From the IMG/VR virus record IMGVR_UViG_3300028829_006345, positions 1 through 45,108 of that record: 45,108 bases of DNA; one strand, 5' to 3'. Below are positions 1 to 7,249 of this stretch, in pieces. Source of the stretch: a virus. Under the pieces are notes generated by a model that saw nothing but the letters and a program-made list of their open reading frames with translations, was not told the origin of the DNA and did not search any database. The translations under genes and the position numbers were made by a program. The number at the start of each line of letters is the position of its first letter. Positions within the stretch are counted from its first letter, which is position 1.

Positions 1-234
1 GTGCGTTTGCGAGATGTTGATGTGGAAGTGATTGTTGTCCGAAGATTTACAAACTTTGTCACGGAAGAAAAAGTTGATCAATTAGGACAAGAACTAGTCG
101 CATGGGTTCAGAAGAATCAAGAGTATACAAATAATACTCGAGTAGAAGGACCTGTTCGTGTAGCAAGATTTGATCCAATGTGGACAATACCTTTTCTTCG
201 TAGAAATGAAATACATTTATTAGTAGATATTTAA
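1..234 (+). CDS. SOUL family heme-binding protein, C-terminal part (5' end outside window)
   Basis: The visible 77 residues match the C-terminal half of SOUL/HBP-type heme-binding proteins. They show a VRLRDV-type strand, then VVRRF, then an EEKVDQLGQEL helix, and close with the family's signature end, FDPMWTIPFLRRNEIHL. Complete members are usually about 180-200 residues, so the gene starts upstream. The GTG at position 1 reads as an interior valine, not a start. SOUL proteins bind heme or other tetrapyrroles in the cytoplasm or periplasm, and their roles in bacteria are poorly defined. The stop codon at 232-234 is followed directly by the ATG of the first PilZ gene, so it is probably the upstream member of the same operon. 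The family call rests on the sequence pattern; a role in the phage is unknown. Confidence 0.82.
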   Translation: MRLRDVDVEVIVVRRFTNFVTEEKVDQLGQELVAWVQKNQEYTNNTRVEGPVRVARFDPMWTIPFLRRNEIHLLVDI

Positions 235-630
235 ATGAAAGATAATAATCCTGCAGTGAAATATATTGATACTCCAGGTTATCGTGGAGATGACCGCAGA
301 AGACCAGAAAATTCTCCAAGAGTTCCATGTATGGTTCCTGTTACTGTTGATGATGAATCACCAGATAAGGAACCATATTATGGAAAAGTAATGAATATCG
401 CCCATGGAGGTTGTAAACTATTCACACATGAACTAGTGAATCAATCTGCTTTATTGAAAATTACCTTCTATTTGCAAAGAGGTAATGATTTTCAAAAGTG
501 TACACCAATCACTGGTCGTGTAGTCCATGTACATAGAAAAGGATCAAATTATGTTGTGAATGTAGATTTTCGTGGTGCTGTTTTTCATGAACATGGTATC
601 CAAGAACTTATAGATTTAAATTCAAAATGA
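235..630 (+). CDS. PilZ-like domain protein with degenerate c-di-GMP motifs (PilZ paralogue 1)
   Basis: This 131-residue protein has the layout of a stand-alone PilZ domain: an Arg-rich stretch at residues 21-29 (RRR then R29), a beta-rich core, and an N54-I-A56-H-G-G59 turn where canonical PilZ has D/N-x-S-x-x-G. The exact RxxxR spacing is missing (about three extra residues between the arginines), and Ala replaces the motif Ser, so c-di-GMP binding may be weak or lost. It shares with the second PilZ protein (ending 1818) the GC(K/R) after the turn and a C-terminal EHGIxE(L/I) block, so the two look like paralogues. It abuts the SOUL gene with no gap, and its stop overlaps the next start (ATGA). 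It could be a partner or non-binding variant of the second PilZ protein. Confidence 0.72.
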   Translation: MKDNNPAVKYIDTPGYRGDDRRRPENSPRVPCMVPVTVDDESPDKEPYYGKVMNIAHGGCKLFTHELVNQSALLKITFYLQRGNDFQKCTPITGRVVHVHRKGSNYVVNVDFRGAVFHEHGIQELIDLNSK

Positions 631-755
631 AATTATTGATTTTTTCTTTTATTGCGTTTGCAATTTCATCCTGTAGTTCCAGCAGCTATAAACTTTGTGA
701 TGTAGAATATTATGAAAGAGCCTGGTCAACTGCTGATTTAAACCGGTGTATTTAA
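627..755 (+). CDS. small predicted lipoprotein, 42 residues
   Basis: The ATG at 627 overlaps the preceding TGA (ATGA), indicating translational coupling. The product has a Lys at position 2, a hydrophobic segment (residues 3-13), and an I-S-S-C lipobox with Cys16, followed by a Ser run and a short charged tail ending at residue 42 (stop 753-755). This is the pattern of a signal-peptidase II lipoprotein. It would leave only about 27 mature residues anchored in a membrane. Phage lipoproteins this small include outer-membrane spanins (Rz1-like), but no partner inner-membrane spanin is visible nearby and there is no proline-rich tail. Its place inside a signalling operon suggests another role, such as surface modulation. 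Function unknown. Confidence 0.6.
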   Translation: MKLLIFSFIAFAISSCSSSSYKLCDVEYYERAWSTADLNRCI

Positions 756-773
756 TACCTACGAGCAACTAAT

Positions 774-1397
774 ATGGACAAACAATTATTAAAAGACATT
801 AATAATGTTATTAATGAAAAAGATGAACTTGATGAAAAAATTGTACCTGCTGGAAATACAAAACAAAATTGGAACGTTTCTCTTCCGGCAGCTAAAGAAC
901 GTGCAGAAGCGCAAACCCAAGAAAGAAGAAAAAAAGAGAGGCGAGAAAAAGTTCTTTCTGATGATGAAAGAAAAAAGATTGTTGATAAAAGAATGGCGGA
1001 AAGAAGACAAGCAAGTGATAAGGAAGGTGGCACAAAGAAAAAAGAAGACATTTATCATGAAATCAATAATATTGTGAACACAATTGATAAAAATAAAAGT
1101 GGTAAAAAGAATGATTTGAAGGATCGTATTAAAAGTAAAATGTCTGAAGATGTTGCAAGCCGGACACAAAACTATAGACCTGAAGATTTAAAAACTTTAT
1201 CAAATACCTCAACAGGAGAAAATAAAAAACGAAGAAGTCAAACACCTGAAATGAAAAAAGAAGCTGAACGAATGCTTGATATAGTAAAACAAAAATTTTC
1301 AAAATTAATTGCTCAAGGGAATTACAACCAAGTGATTTCTACATTGAAACGATTAACAGAGGAAAATGAGAACAACAATGCCAACAAAACAAAATAA
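774..1397 (+). CDS. highly charged, probably helical/coiled-coil protein of unknown function
   Basis: The product has 207 residues and is dominated by Lys, Glu, Asp, Asn and Arg, with long predicted helices (residues about 40-85 and 155-205) and no Cys or Trp-rich core. I recognise no domain. There is no signal peptide, so it should be cytoplasmic. It lies between the lipoprotein gene (18-base gap) and the second PilZ gene, whose start lies inside its last codons, so it belongs to the same transcript and is probably translationally coupled to the PilZ protein. A scaffold or partner for the PilZ/cyclase proteins is only an inference. The opposite-strand frames over this A-rich gene are shadows. 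Confidence 0.65.
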   Translation: MDKQLLKDINNVINEKDELDEKIVPAGNTKQNWNVSLPAAKERAEAQTQERRKKERREKVLSDDERKKIVDKRMAERRQASDKEGGTKKKEDIYHEINNIVNTIDKNKSGKKNDLKDRIKSKMSEDVASRTQNYRPEDLKTLSNTSTGENKKRRSQTPEMKKEAERMLDIVKQKFSKLIAQGNYNQVISTLKRLTEENENNNANKTK

Positions 1398-1818
1398 ACG
1401 AGGAGCAGAGCGTTACCGGGTTTTATTACCGGCACAAATGACTGCGCCTCATGCACAAGGGGTAATGGTTCGTGTAGTTGATATAAGTTCTGCTGGTTGC
1501 CGTTTCATGACAAAGGCATCTTTAAATATTCAGACTTCAATCACCATGCAATTTTATAAAGCAGTAGAACATGTTGATGAAGAAACAAAACAAATTCATA
1601 TCAAACATGTTCCATGTCATAATATTAGTTGCCGAATTGTGAGATTATTTAAATCAGCAGAAAAAAACACAAATGTATATTGTGCCGAATTTATGGGTGT
1701 AATTTTACCAGAACATGGTATTCATGAAATTCTCACCGACCTTGAAACAGTTCGTAAAGATAATCGTGCCGCAAAAATTAATTCCGCTGCGGTGGAAAAG
1801 GAAACATATAAAGAATGA
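1366..1818 (+). CDS. PilZ-domain c-di-GMP-binding protein (PilZ paralogue 2)
   Basis: This 150-residue single-domain protein carries both canonical c-di-GMP motifs: R12-G-A-E-R16 (RxxxR) and D39-I-S41-S-A-G44 (DxSxxG). PilZ proteins are cytoplasmic receptors that switch motility, exopolysaccharide or pilus functions when c-di-GMP binds. The C-terminal half shares the EHGIxE(I/L) block with the first PilZ protein. The start is uncertain. ATG 1366 has AGAGGA only three bases upstream; ATG 1378 (residue 5) has a GAG at seven bases and gives MPTKQNKRG. Both lie inside the preceding gene. The stop (TGA 1816-1818) overlaps the cyclase ATG at 1815. The intact motifs suggest a working c-di-GMP receptor carried by the phage. 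Confidence 0.85.
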   Translation: MRTTMPTKQNKRGAERYRVLLPAQMTAPHAQGVMVRVVDISSAGCRFMTKASLNIQTSITMQFYKAVEHVDEETKQIHIKHVPCHNISCRIVRLFKSAEKNTNVYCAEFMGVILPEHGIHEILTDLETVRKDNRAAKINSAAVEKETYKE

Positions 1819-3947
1819 AATCTATTATTCTCTTTTTGTGTGTGCTGTTGATTTCATTTTCAGCATACGCAAAAGAGACATTTGTTCTTACTTCAAAAGA
1901 TGAAGTTAAAATAGATTTAGTTAAGCATGTATACTTTCTTGAAACCGAGCAACGTTTTTGGTCTGGTAGCAATTTCTCGTTCTCCGAATTAGCAGAAGCT
2001 AATTGGCAAGATTCATTAAAAAATCAGAGAAGTTATATTCGTGGCTTTTGGTTAAAGCTTGTAGTTTTTAATAAAACAAATTATACATACTTTGGTTTAG
2101 GTCATGAAAATTTAGATCAATCAATTGTATATACAGAAGTTCGTAATAATGTAGAAAAGAATACATACATTCATAAAGAGACTTCAATTCTTGATTCACT
2201 CACCGGTCAAGATTTCTATGACAATATGCAAATTCGCATACCTCACAATTCATCCGCAAACATTTATACTTGGATTCAAACTGACAACTTCAATCGTTGG
2301 TATGGAATTACAAGACCATATGAACAAATATATTTGACCGAGTGGGCTCAATTACAAAAAGATGTTTTGTTTACAATCGGCACAAAAGCCGCATTTGTAA
2401 TTTTTGCTTGGACATTCACTCTGTATTTTATCATCACCCTTCTAATTAATTTTCGACAAGTTAATTTATTTCTGTTCACAATTACTGCAGCAACTGCAAG
2501 TTTATATACATTTGGTGAAATTGGTATTGGCTATTTAATTCACATGCCAAAGATGTTTACTATTTCAAATCTATATGCAATTGTAGTTGCAACTGGAATA
2601 TTAGCTTATAATCAATTTGTTTACATGATGATCCAAGGTGAACGTTTTTATCCAATTCTTAAAAAGATTCAGATAGGAACACAATCAGTTACTACCGCCG
2701 CTTTATTTGCAAATATAATTTTATTGTTTTTCTTTCCTACAAAATTTGAAACAGACCTTATAAAATATCCATTATTCGATATTCCATTAGGACCTTCATT
2801 TGTTCCGCCATTGTCAATTATTATTTTTTGGGTGATACAATTGGTACCATTGATTGTGTTTGCTGCAATTTCAACAAAACACGGAAAGGTATATTCAATT
2901 TCTTTGTTAACAAGTATGGTCTTTTTATTATTGATACCATTAAAATATATTTTAATTTTAAGATTTAATGTACCTTTTGATGCATTACCAAGTTCTGAAT
3001 TTTTATTAGGTGGTTTAATTTGTCTATTAGGTGTTACCGCAACACTCAAGATTCGTCAAACAGAAGCAGAGCAATTAACTGATCAATTAAAACTTAAAGA
3101 ATCATATGCAAGATTTGTACCTGAAGAATTGAATTTATTACTGAATAAAAAAAGAATCACTGATGTAACTCTTGGTGATCAAAAAGAATATGATATGTCA
3201 ATTTTATTCACAGACATTCGTGGGTTTACTACAATCAGTGAAAAGATGACACCAGAAGAAAACTTTAAATTCATCAATGATTTTCTAGTTCATATGACAC
3301 CAATAGTCCGTGAGAACAATGGTTTCGTGAATAAATTTATTGGTGATAGTATCATGGCAATTTTTCATAATGATATTACTGATGCTGTTCAATGTTCAAT
3401 TGAAATGATCAAAAAACTTCAATTGTTTAATAATTATTTAATTGATTCAGCATATGATCCAATTAAAATTGGTGTTGGTGTAAACTCAGGCAAATTAATG
3501 TTAGGTACACTTGGAACACATGACCGAATGGAAGCATCTGTTATTGGTGATGCAGTCAATCTTGCTTCACGATTGGAAGCATTAACCAAGTATTATAATT
3601 GCCCGGTGCTATTATCTGGACATACTGTCCAGAAGCTTCCAGAGTCTCGCTACCGGCTTCGAATGATCGATAGCGTAGCAGTAAAAGGTAAAGAAGAAAA
3701 AACTGATATTTTTCAACTTTTGGATGTTTATACAGAACCGATGATTGAATTGAAGCAAAGACTTTTACCGCTTTTTGATCGAGCATATGATGCATTCATG
3801 AATGAAGAATTTATTCGTGCCGATTTAATGTTCAAGGAAATTATTGCAGAAGATCCATCTGACCATATTGCAAAACTTTATATTGAACGTTGTGAGGATG
3901 AAGGTGAGCATATGTCAGCAGAAAGAAGAAGAATTTTCTTTTTATGA
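1815..3947 (+). CDS. membrane class III adenylate cyclase with 7TMR-DISM-like sensor
   Basis: The 710-residue protein has an N-terminal signal peptide (residues 1-19), a 7TMR-DISM-like extracytoplasmic domain (about 20-175, with the family's FWLKLVVFN-type strand), seven hydrophobic helices (about 185-413), a class III cyclase domain (about 450-640) and a short TPR-like tail (about 655-700). All key catalytic residues are present: metal-binding D467 (FTDIRGFT) and D511 (GDSIMA), adenine-selecting K507 with S575, and transition-state N582 and R586. It should make cAMP from ATP at the inner membrane in response to a periplasmic signal. The domain order is common in spirochaetes and some other Gram-negatives. 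It overlaps the PilZ stop by ATGA and ends the operon. Finding this gene in a tailed phage is unusual. Confidence 0.9.
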   Translation: MKSIILFLCVLLISFSAYAKETFVLTSKDEVKIDLVKHVYFLETEQRFWSGSNFSFSELAEANWQDSLKNQRSYIRGFWLKLVVFNKTNYTYFGLGHENLDQSIVYTEVRNNVEKNTYIHKETSILDSLTGQDFYDNMQIRIPHNSSANIYTWIQTDNFNRWYGITRPYEQIYLTEWAQLQKDVLFTIGTKAAFVIFAWTFTLYFIITLLINFRQVNLFLFTITAATASLYTFGEIGIGYLIHMPKMFTISNLYAIVVATGILAYNQFVYMMIQGERFYPILKKIQIGTQSVTTAALFANIILLFFFPTKFETDLIKYPLFDIPLGPSFVPPLSIIIFWVIQLVPLIVFAAISTKHGKVYSISLLTSMVFLLLIPLKYILILRFNVPFDALPSSEFLLGGLICLLGVTATLKIRQTEAEQLTDQLKLKESYARFVPEELNLLLNKKRITDVTLGDQKEYDMSILFTDIRGFTTISEKMTPEENFKFINDFLVHMTPIVRENNGFVNKFIGDSIMAIFHNDITDAVQCSIEMIKKLQLFNNYLIDSAYDPIKIGVGVNSGKLMLGTLGTHDRMEASVIGDAVNLASRLEALTKYYNCPVLLSGHTVQKLPESRYRLRMIDSVAVKGKEEKTDIFQLLDVYTEPMIELKQRLLPLFDRAYDAFMNEEFIRADLMFKEIIAEDPSDHIAKLYIERCEDEGEHMSAERRRIFFL

Positions 3948-3948
3948 C

Positions 3949-3978
3949 TTGACATTACGTTTACATCTGATATGATCA
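3949..3978 (+). promoter_or_regulatory. sigma70-type extended -10 promoter for the zinc-finger gene
   Basis: TTGACA (3949-3954), a 16-base spacer and TATGAT (3971-3976) with TG one base upstream (3968-3969) form a strong extended -10 promoter. It begins right at the end of the cyclase gene and lies about 30 bases before the ATG at 4009. The 17-base block TACATNTGATATRATCA at 3962-3978 recurs in front of the helicase gene at 41284-41300. Confidence 0.8.
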
Positions 3979-4008
3979 TTGTATTCACAAACTCTAAAGG
4001 AGCAAGTC

Positions 4009-4503
4009 ATGTCACATCCATTCGAAGAAACCCTCGCCGGTTCAACGCCAGACTACACTTTTACTCGCCTAACTGTTGGTGGTGAACACTGCAATCACTG
4101 TGGACGACCAATCAAATATCTCTGCCATATTGAAGATGCAAAAGGTCAAGAATATATTGTAGGTACTACTTGTGTTGAAAAGACGAATGATGCAACCATT
4201 GGGAAACCGATGAAACATGCTTTGGATGATCTTCGTAAGAAAATGCGACACAACAAAAAGGTTGAAGAACGTTCTCGAAGAAGAAGAGAACGATTTAACA
4301 CCAAGTGGTCACCAATCATGAAAGTCCTTGCAGACACACCAGGACACTTTGCAAGGTCTGTGCTTGAAGGACTTCGCAATGAAGTTGAGCCAAGAGGACG
4401 AGGTATTGAAGTCTGCTGTAAAATTTATGCAGAATTCCTAGCAAAACGAGGATCAGACTTTGAGATTGAATTCAAACGAATGCACAACCGTTTGATGTAT
4501 TAA
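4009..4503 (+). CDS. small phage protein with a CxxC zinc-finger-like N-terminus
   Basis: The product is 164 residues. C28-N-H-C31-G, C39 and a G-T-T-C55-V-E-K segment form a zinc-ribbon-like site shared by many uncharacterised phage proteins. Residues 75-100 are very basic (RSRRRRERF) and suggest nucleic-acid contact. The ATG at 4009 is chosen because AAAGGAG lies at a proper distance; a longer TTG reading would begin inside the -10 region of the promoter. The gene has its own strong promoter and is probably expressed early. Its stop (4501-4503) overlaps the stop of the opposite-strand gene by two bases. The exact function is unknown. A DNA/RNA-binding or host-takeover role is inference. Confidence 0.75.
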   Translation: MSHPFEETLAGSTPDYTFTRLTVGGEHCNHCGRPIKYLCHIEDAKGQEYIVGTTCVEKTNDATIGKPMKHALDDLRKKMRHNKKVEERSRRRRERFNTKWSPIMKVLADTPGHFARSVLEGLRNEVEPRGRGIEVCCKIYAEFLAKRGSDFEIEFKRMHNRLMY

Positions 4504-4856
4504 AATTCTCCCTCCGATCGACTCGGAAATCTTGAAACTGGGTGGTCGTATGGTTTATCATTTGAATAATAGCCTCCTGAATCTTTGAGTGACCATGCGC
4601 CACCATCTACCTGGTCTGGTGAAAATGCTTTTGCAAATTCTTCTATAAACGAATGGTGCTTTGCTGCAGTAGATTCCAAATTACCTTTAGTATCACCTAA
4701 ATCCGCCGTTGTTGCTGCAAGTGCAGATGCTGTGCCTGCTAATGATGAATTTAATGTAGTGATTTGACTCTGTAAATTTGACAATGTTGAATTGATATTT
4801 GTAATTGCAGTACTTAAATTATCGAGTTCCAACTGGACGTCTGGATCAATAGGCAT
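4500..4856 (-). CDS. short coiled-coil structural protein, possibly fibre- or baseplate-associated
   Basis: The product is 118 residues. Residues 8-65 have heptad-like spacing of Leu, Ile and Ala with Ser/Thr/Asn between (a trimeric-coiled-coil look), followed by an aromatic, Gly/Ser-rich C-terminus. The start at 4856 has AGGAG a few bases upstream. It is alone on the minus strand between two plus-strand genes, converging on the zinc-finger gene with overlapping stop codons and diverging from the tail-fibre gene across a 95-base gap. The composition resembles small phage fibre or fibre-connector proteins. No specific family is recognised. Confidence 0.68.
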   Translation of the reverse strand: MPIDPDVQLELDNLSTAITNINSTLSNLQSQITTLNSSLAGTASALAATTADLGDTKGNLESTAAKHHSFIEEFAKAFSPDQVDGGAWSLKDSGGYYSNDKPYDHPVSRFPSRSEGEF

Positions 4857-4951
4857 AAAACTCTCCTAATAATAAGTTGATAATAAACTATTTATCTAAA
4901 TAATAGGAGATAATCCACCTCAAAAATTCAATAATATACTATTGGTGAAAA
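4857..4951. promoter_or_regulatory. 95-base divergent intergenic region with late-promoter-like octamers
   Basis: This gap separates two genes transcribed away from each other, so it must hold or lack promoters for both. On the minus strand GATAAATA (4896 to 4889), and on the plus strand TCTAAATA (4895-4902), each differ by one base from the T4 late promoter octamer TATAAATA. The sequence is very A/T-rich, so chance matches are likely. Plausible ribosome sites flank the gap: AGGAG for the minus gene and TTGGTG before the ATG at 4952. Confidence 0.3.
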
Positions 4952-7249
4952 ATGTCTTCTATTCAAAGTTTAGTTACCACGAATACATTCGGCGAATGGA
5001 TGTATCGTATTAATGATTTAGTTACTGAGAATAATTCAGCAACTGCTATTGGCTCTCCAAATGCTCTCGTCCGTTTTGATTTAAATAACACACTTGAATT
5101 TAATCACTGTAACATTGAAACGTTAACTGCAAATGCATCAATCACAATTGGCGCCGGTCCTACAGTTTCAAACATCGCAACAGATATGCATCTTGTTGAT
5201 GATAGTACATTAGTTACTGCAAAAGGTATTGATGATTATGTTACAACTAAATTTAATAGTTTAATTGGTGGTGCAAATACAGCATATGATACATTAAAAG
5301 AACTTGAAAACGAACTTAAAAATAATGACAATGATATAACATCTATTCTAACTTCAATTGGAACAAAAGTAAATAAACCTGCTTCTTCTTTTGTAACAGC
5401 CAGCAATGAGTACTTACAATGGAATGGCTCATCACTAACAAAAAGTGCCATCAATGTTCGCACAAATGCGGAGATTGAAGAATTGATCTCAAAATCAAGT
5501 GGTATTGGTTTGAAAAATCAAATTAATATTATTAATGCAGATAACTCAAGAGAAGCGAGTCCAGAATGGATTATATTTCAAACTTATTTACCAAACAATA
5601 GTACAGATTTAACTACAGCACTTGCTAGTGGTCAGAATGCAGCAACCATATTTAACAATTGGAGAAGGTTCTCACATTCAACTTCAGGACCAAATGCTAG
5701 TGAATTAAATGCATTTGTTTATGACGCCGCAAATGAACATATTGATTGTACAATTAACACATCAACTTATGTTGGTTTTTTGAGCGCAAAACAATTTGAT
5801 GATTATGAACTTGATGTTCAATTAACTGCAGCAAGTGGTCCAGCTGGTGCAGATAATGATCGAATGGGATTAGTGATTGCTTCTACAGAGGACAGTGGTA
5901 TTGACTATACACTATCTGCAATTCGTAATCATGATAACAATGGAGTATCATGGGCAATATATTATAATTATTTACAATCTTCTGAATCAACAATCATTGA
6001 TGGTACTTCGACAGTGCCGCATAAAGTAGCACAGGCAAATTGGAGTACAATGCCAAATGGTACAAGTATTCGAATTCGTAGAGAGGGTGATATTATAAAA
6101 TGTTGGACAACACAAGATGATGAAACAACAATTGATACAAATACACTACTTGAGATTGATCTAAAATCTGATTTAAAACTTGAAAAATTTCGTGGTAAAA
6201 AATCATATGGATATGCCTGTTTCTCACAAGGAGCACGTTTTTCAAATATCAATTTTATAAATTATGCTCAAGATAAATTTGAAGAATATGTTTTTGATAT
6301 AAGTTCAACGCCTGTGGCAGTTTATAAACCACAAAGTGATGGTACGTTTACGCTCGAAGCTGGTGAAACTCTTAGTTCTGCTATTGGCCCAGGAAGATTA
6401 GTTCGTGATCGACTAACAGGACTATTATATTATATTGACCTTGACGGCAGTTTGATCAATATTACATCTGAAGGTTTTCAAAATATTGAATTTAATAAAA
6501 GCATTTTACTTGGCTCAAAAGCAAATGTAAGTTATGCGAATGATACTACATCTGGTGAAACAGGAATTGATAATTCAGGTATTGGTCTTGGACCTTCAGT
6601 AGCCCATGAACATTCATTACCTATTCTTGGTGGTCAAATACAAGATTCAGTTAATATTGCTGCACCATGGATGTATGCTCATGCCATTGAAGATATTACA
6701 TCAAGAAATTATCTTAGCAATGGGATCTTGCTTAGTGACCAAGCACGAACACCATCTGATCAAACTGTATCACCAAGTCATGTTGGCATTTTTGCTGGTG
6801 GTGATCTGACATGTACAATCGGTGTAAGTGGTCTTGATATGTTGACAAATCCGATCACCGGTGCATCCACAATCACTGCAGATGGTGATATCAAATCAAT
6901 GACAGGTGATATTCTTGCCGCAGCATCTGATGACCGTTTGAAAACAGTATTGAGTCCGATTAAAGATGCACTTGATAAAATTGCAAACCTTGATACATTT
7001 GCCTTTGCATATAATTCAACAGCAAATGATTTAGGATTTGATATGAATAATCATGTTGGTGTTAGCGCACAACAACTTGAAAAAGTCATGCCAGAGTTAG
7101 TGAGACTTGCGCCAGTAGACGATAACGGAGAAGGCGTATCAGTATCAGGTGAAAATTATTTAACTGTTGATTATCCTAAACTTTCTGTGCTTTTGCTTAA
7201 AGCCATTCAAGAACTTAAACAAGAAATTGATGAACTTAAAAACAAATGA
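4952..7249 (+). CDS. tail fibre/spike protein with C-terminal S74 intramolecular chaperone
   Basis: The protein has 765 residues. The last 107 residues are an endosialidase-type intramolecular chaperone (peptidase S74): S659-D660-D-R-L-K marks the self-cleavage site and catalytic dyad, followed by GVSAQQLEKVMPE, LTVDYPKL and a LLKAIQELKQEI coiled coil. The chaperone drives trimer folding and is then cut off before S659. Residues about 200-440 look like a beta-sandwich, carbohydrate-binding-like domain. The N-terminal 150 residues, with Asn/Thr-rich strands, may attach to the virion. The last codons overlap the next gene's ATG (ATGA), so both fibre genes are co-translated. It probably binds the host receptor. 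The exact attachment partner is unknown. Confidence 0.88.
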   Translation: MSSIQSLVTTNTFGEWMYRINDLVTENNSATAIGSPNALVRFDLNNTLEFNHCNIETLTANASITIGAGPTVSNIATDMHLVDDSTLVTAKGIDDYVTTKFNSLIGGANTAYDTLKELENELKNNDNDITSILTSIGTKVNKPASSFVTASNEYLQWNGSSLTKSAINVRTNAEIEELISKSSGIGLKNQINIINADNSREASPEWIIFQTYLPNNSTDLTTALASGQNAATIFNNWRRFSHSTSGPNASELNAFVYDAANEHIDCTINTSTYVGFLSAKQFDDYELDVQLTAASGPAGADNDRMGLVIASTEDSGIDYTLSAIRNHDNNGVSWAIYYNYLQSSESTIIDGTSTVPHKVAQANWSTMPNGTSIRIRREGDIIKCWTTQDDETTIDTNTLLEIDLKSDLKLEKFRGKKSYGYACFSQGARFSNINFINYAQDKFEEYVFDISSTPVAVYKPQSDGTFTLEAGETLSSAIGPGRLVRDRLTGLLYYIDLDGSLINITSEGFQNIEFNKSILLGSKANVSYANDTTSGETGIDNSGIGLGPSVAHEHSLPILGGQIQDSVNIAAPWMYAHAIEDITSRNYLSNGILLSDQARTPSDQTVSPSHVGIFAGGDLTCTIGVSGLDMLTNPITGASTITADGDIKSMTGDILAAASDDRLKTVLSPIKDALDKIANLDTFAFAYNSTANDLGFDMNNHVGVSAQQLEKVMPELVRLAPVDDNGEGVSVSGENYLTVDYPKLSVLLLKAIQELKQEIDELKNK

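Noticed and set aside
3979-4008. Longer TTG-start version of the zinc-finger gene
   Set aside because: The start would lie inside the promoter -10 region, while ATG 4009 has a perfect AAAGGAG site.
4500-4535. CCGA-TCGAC-TCGG hairpin as terminator between converging genes
   Set aside because: Only four paired bases and no T run on either strand.
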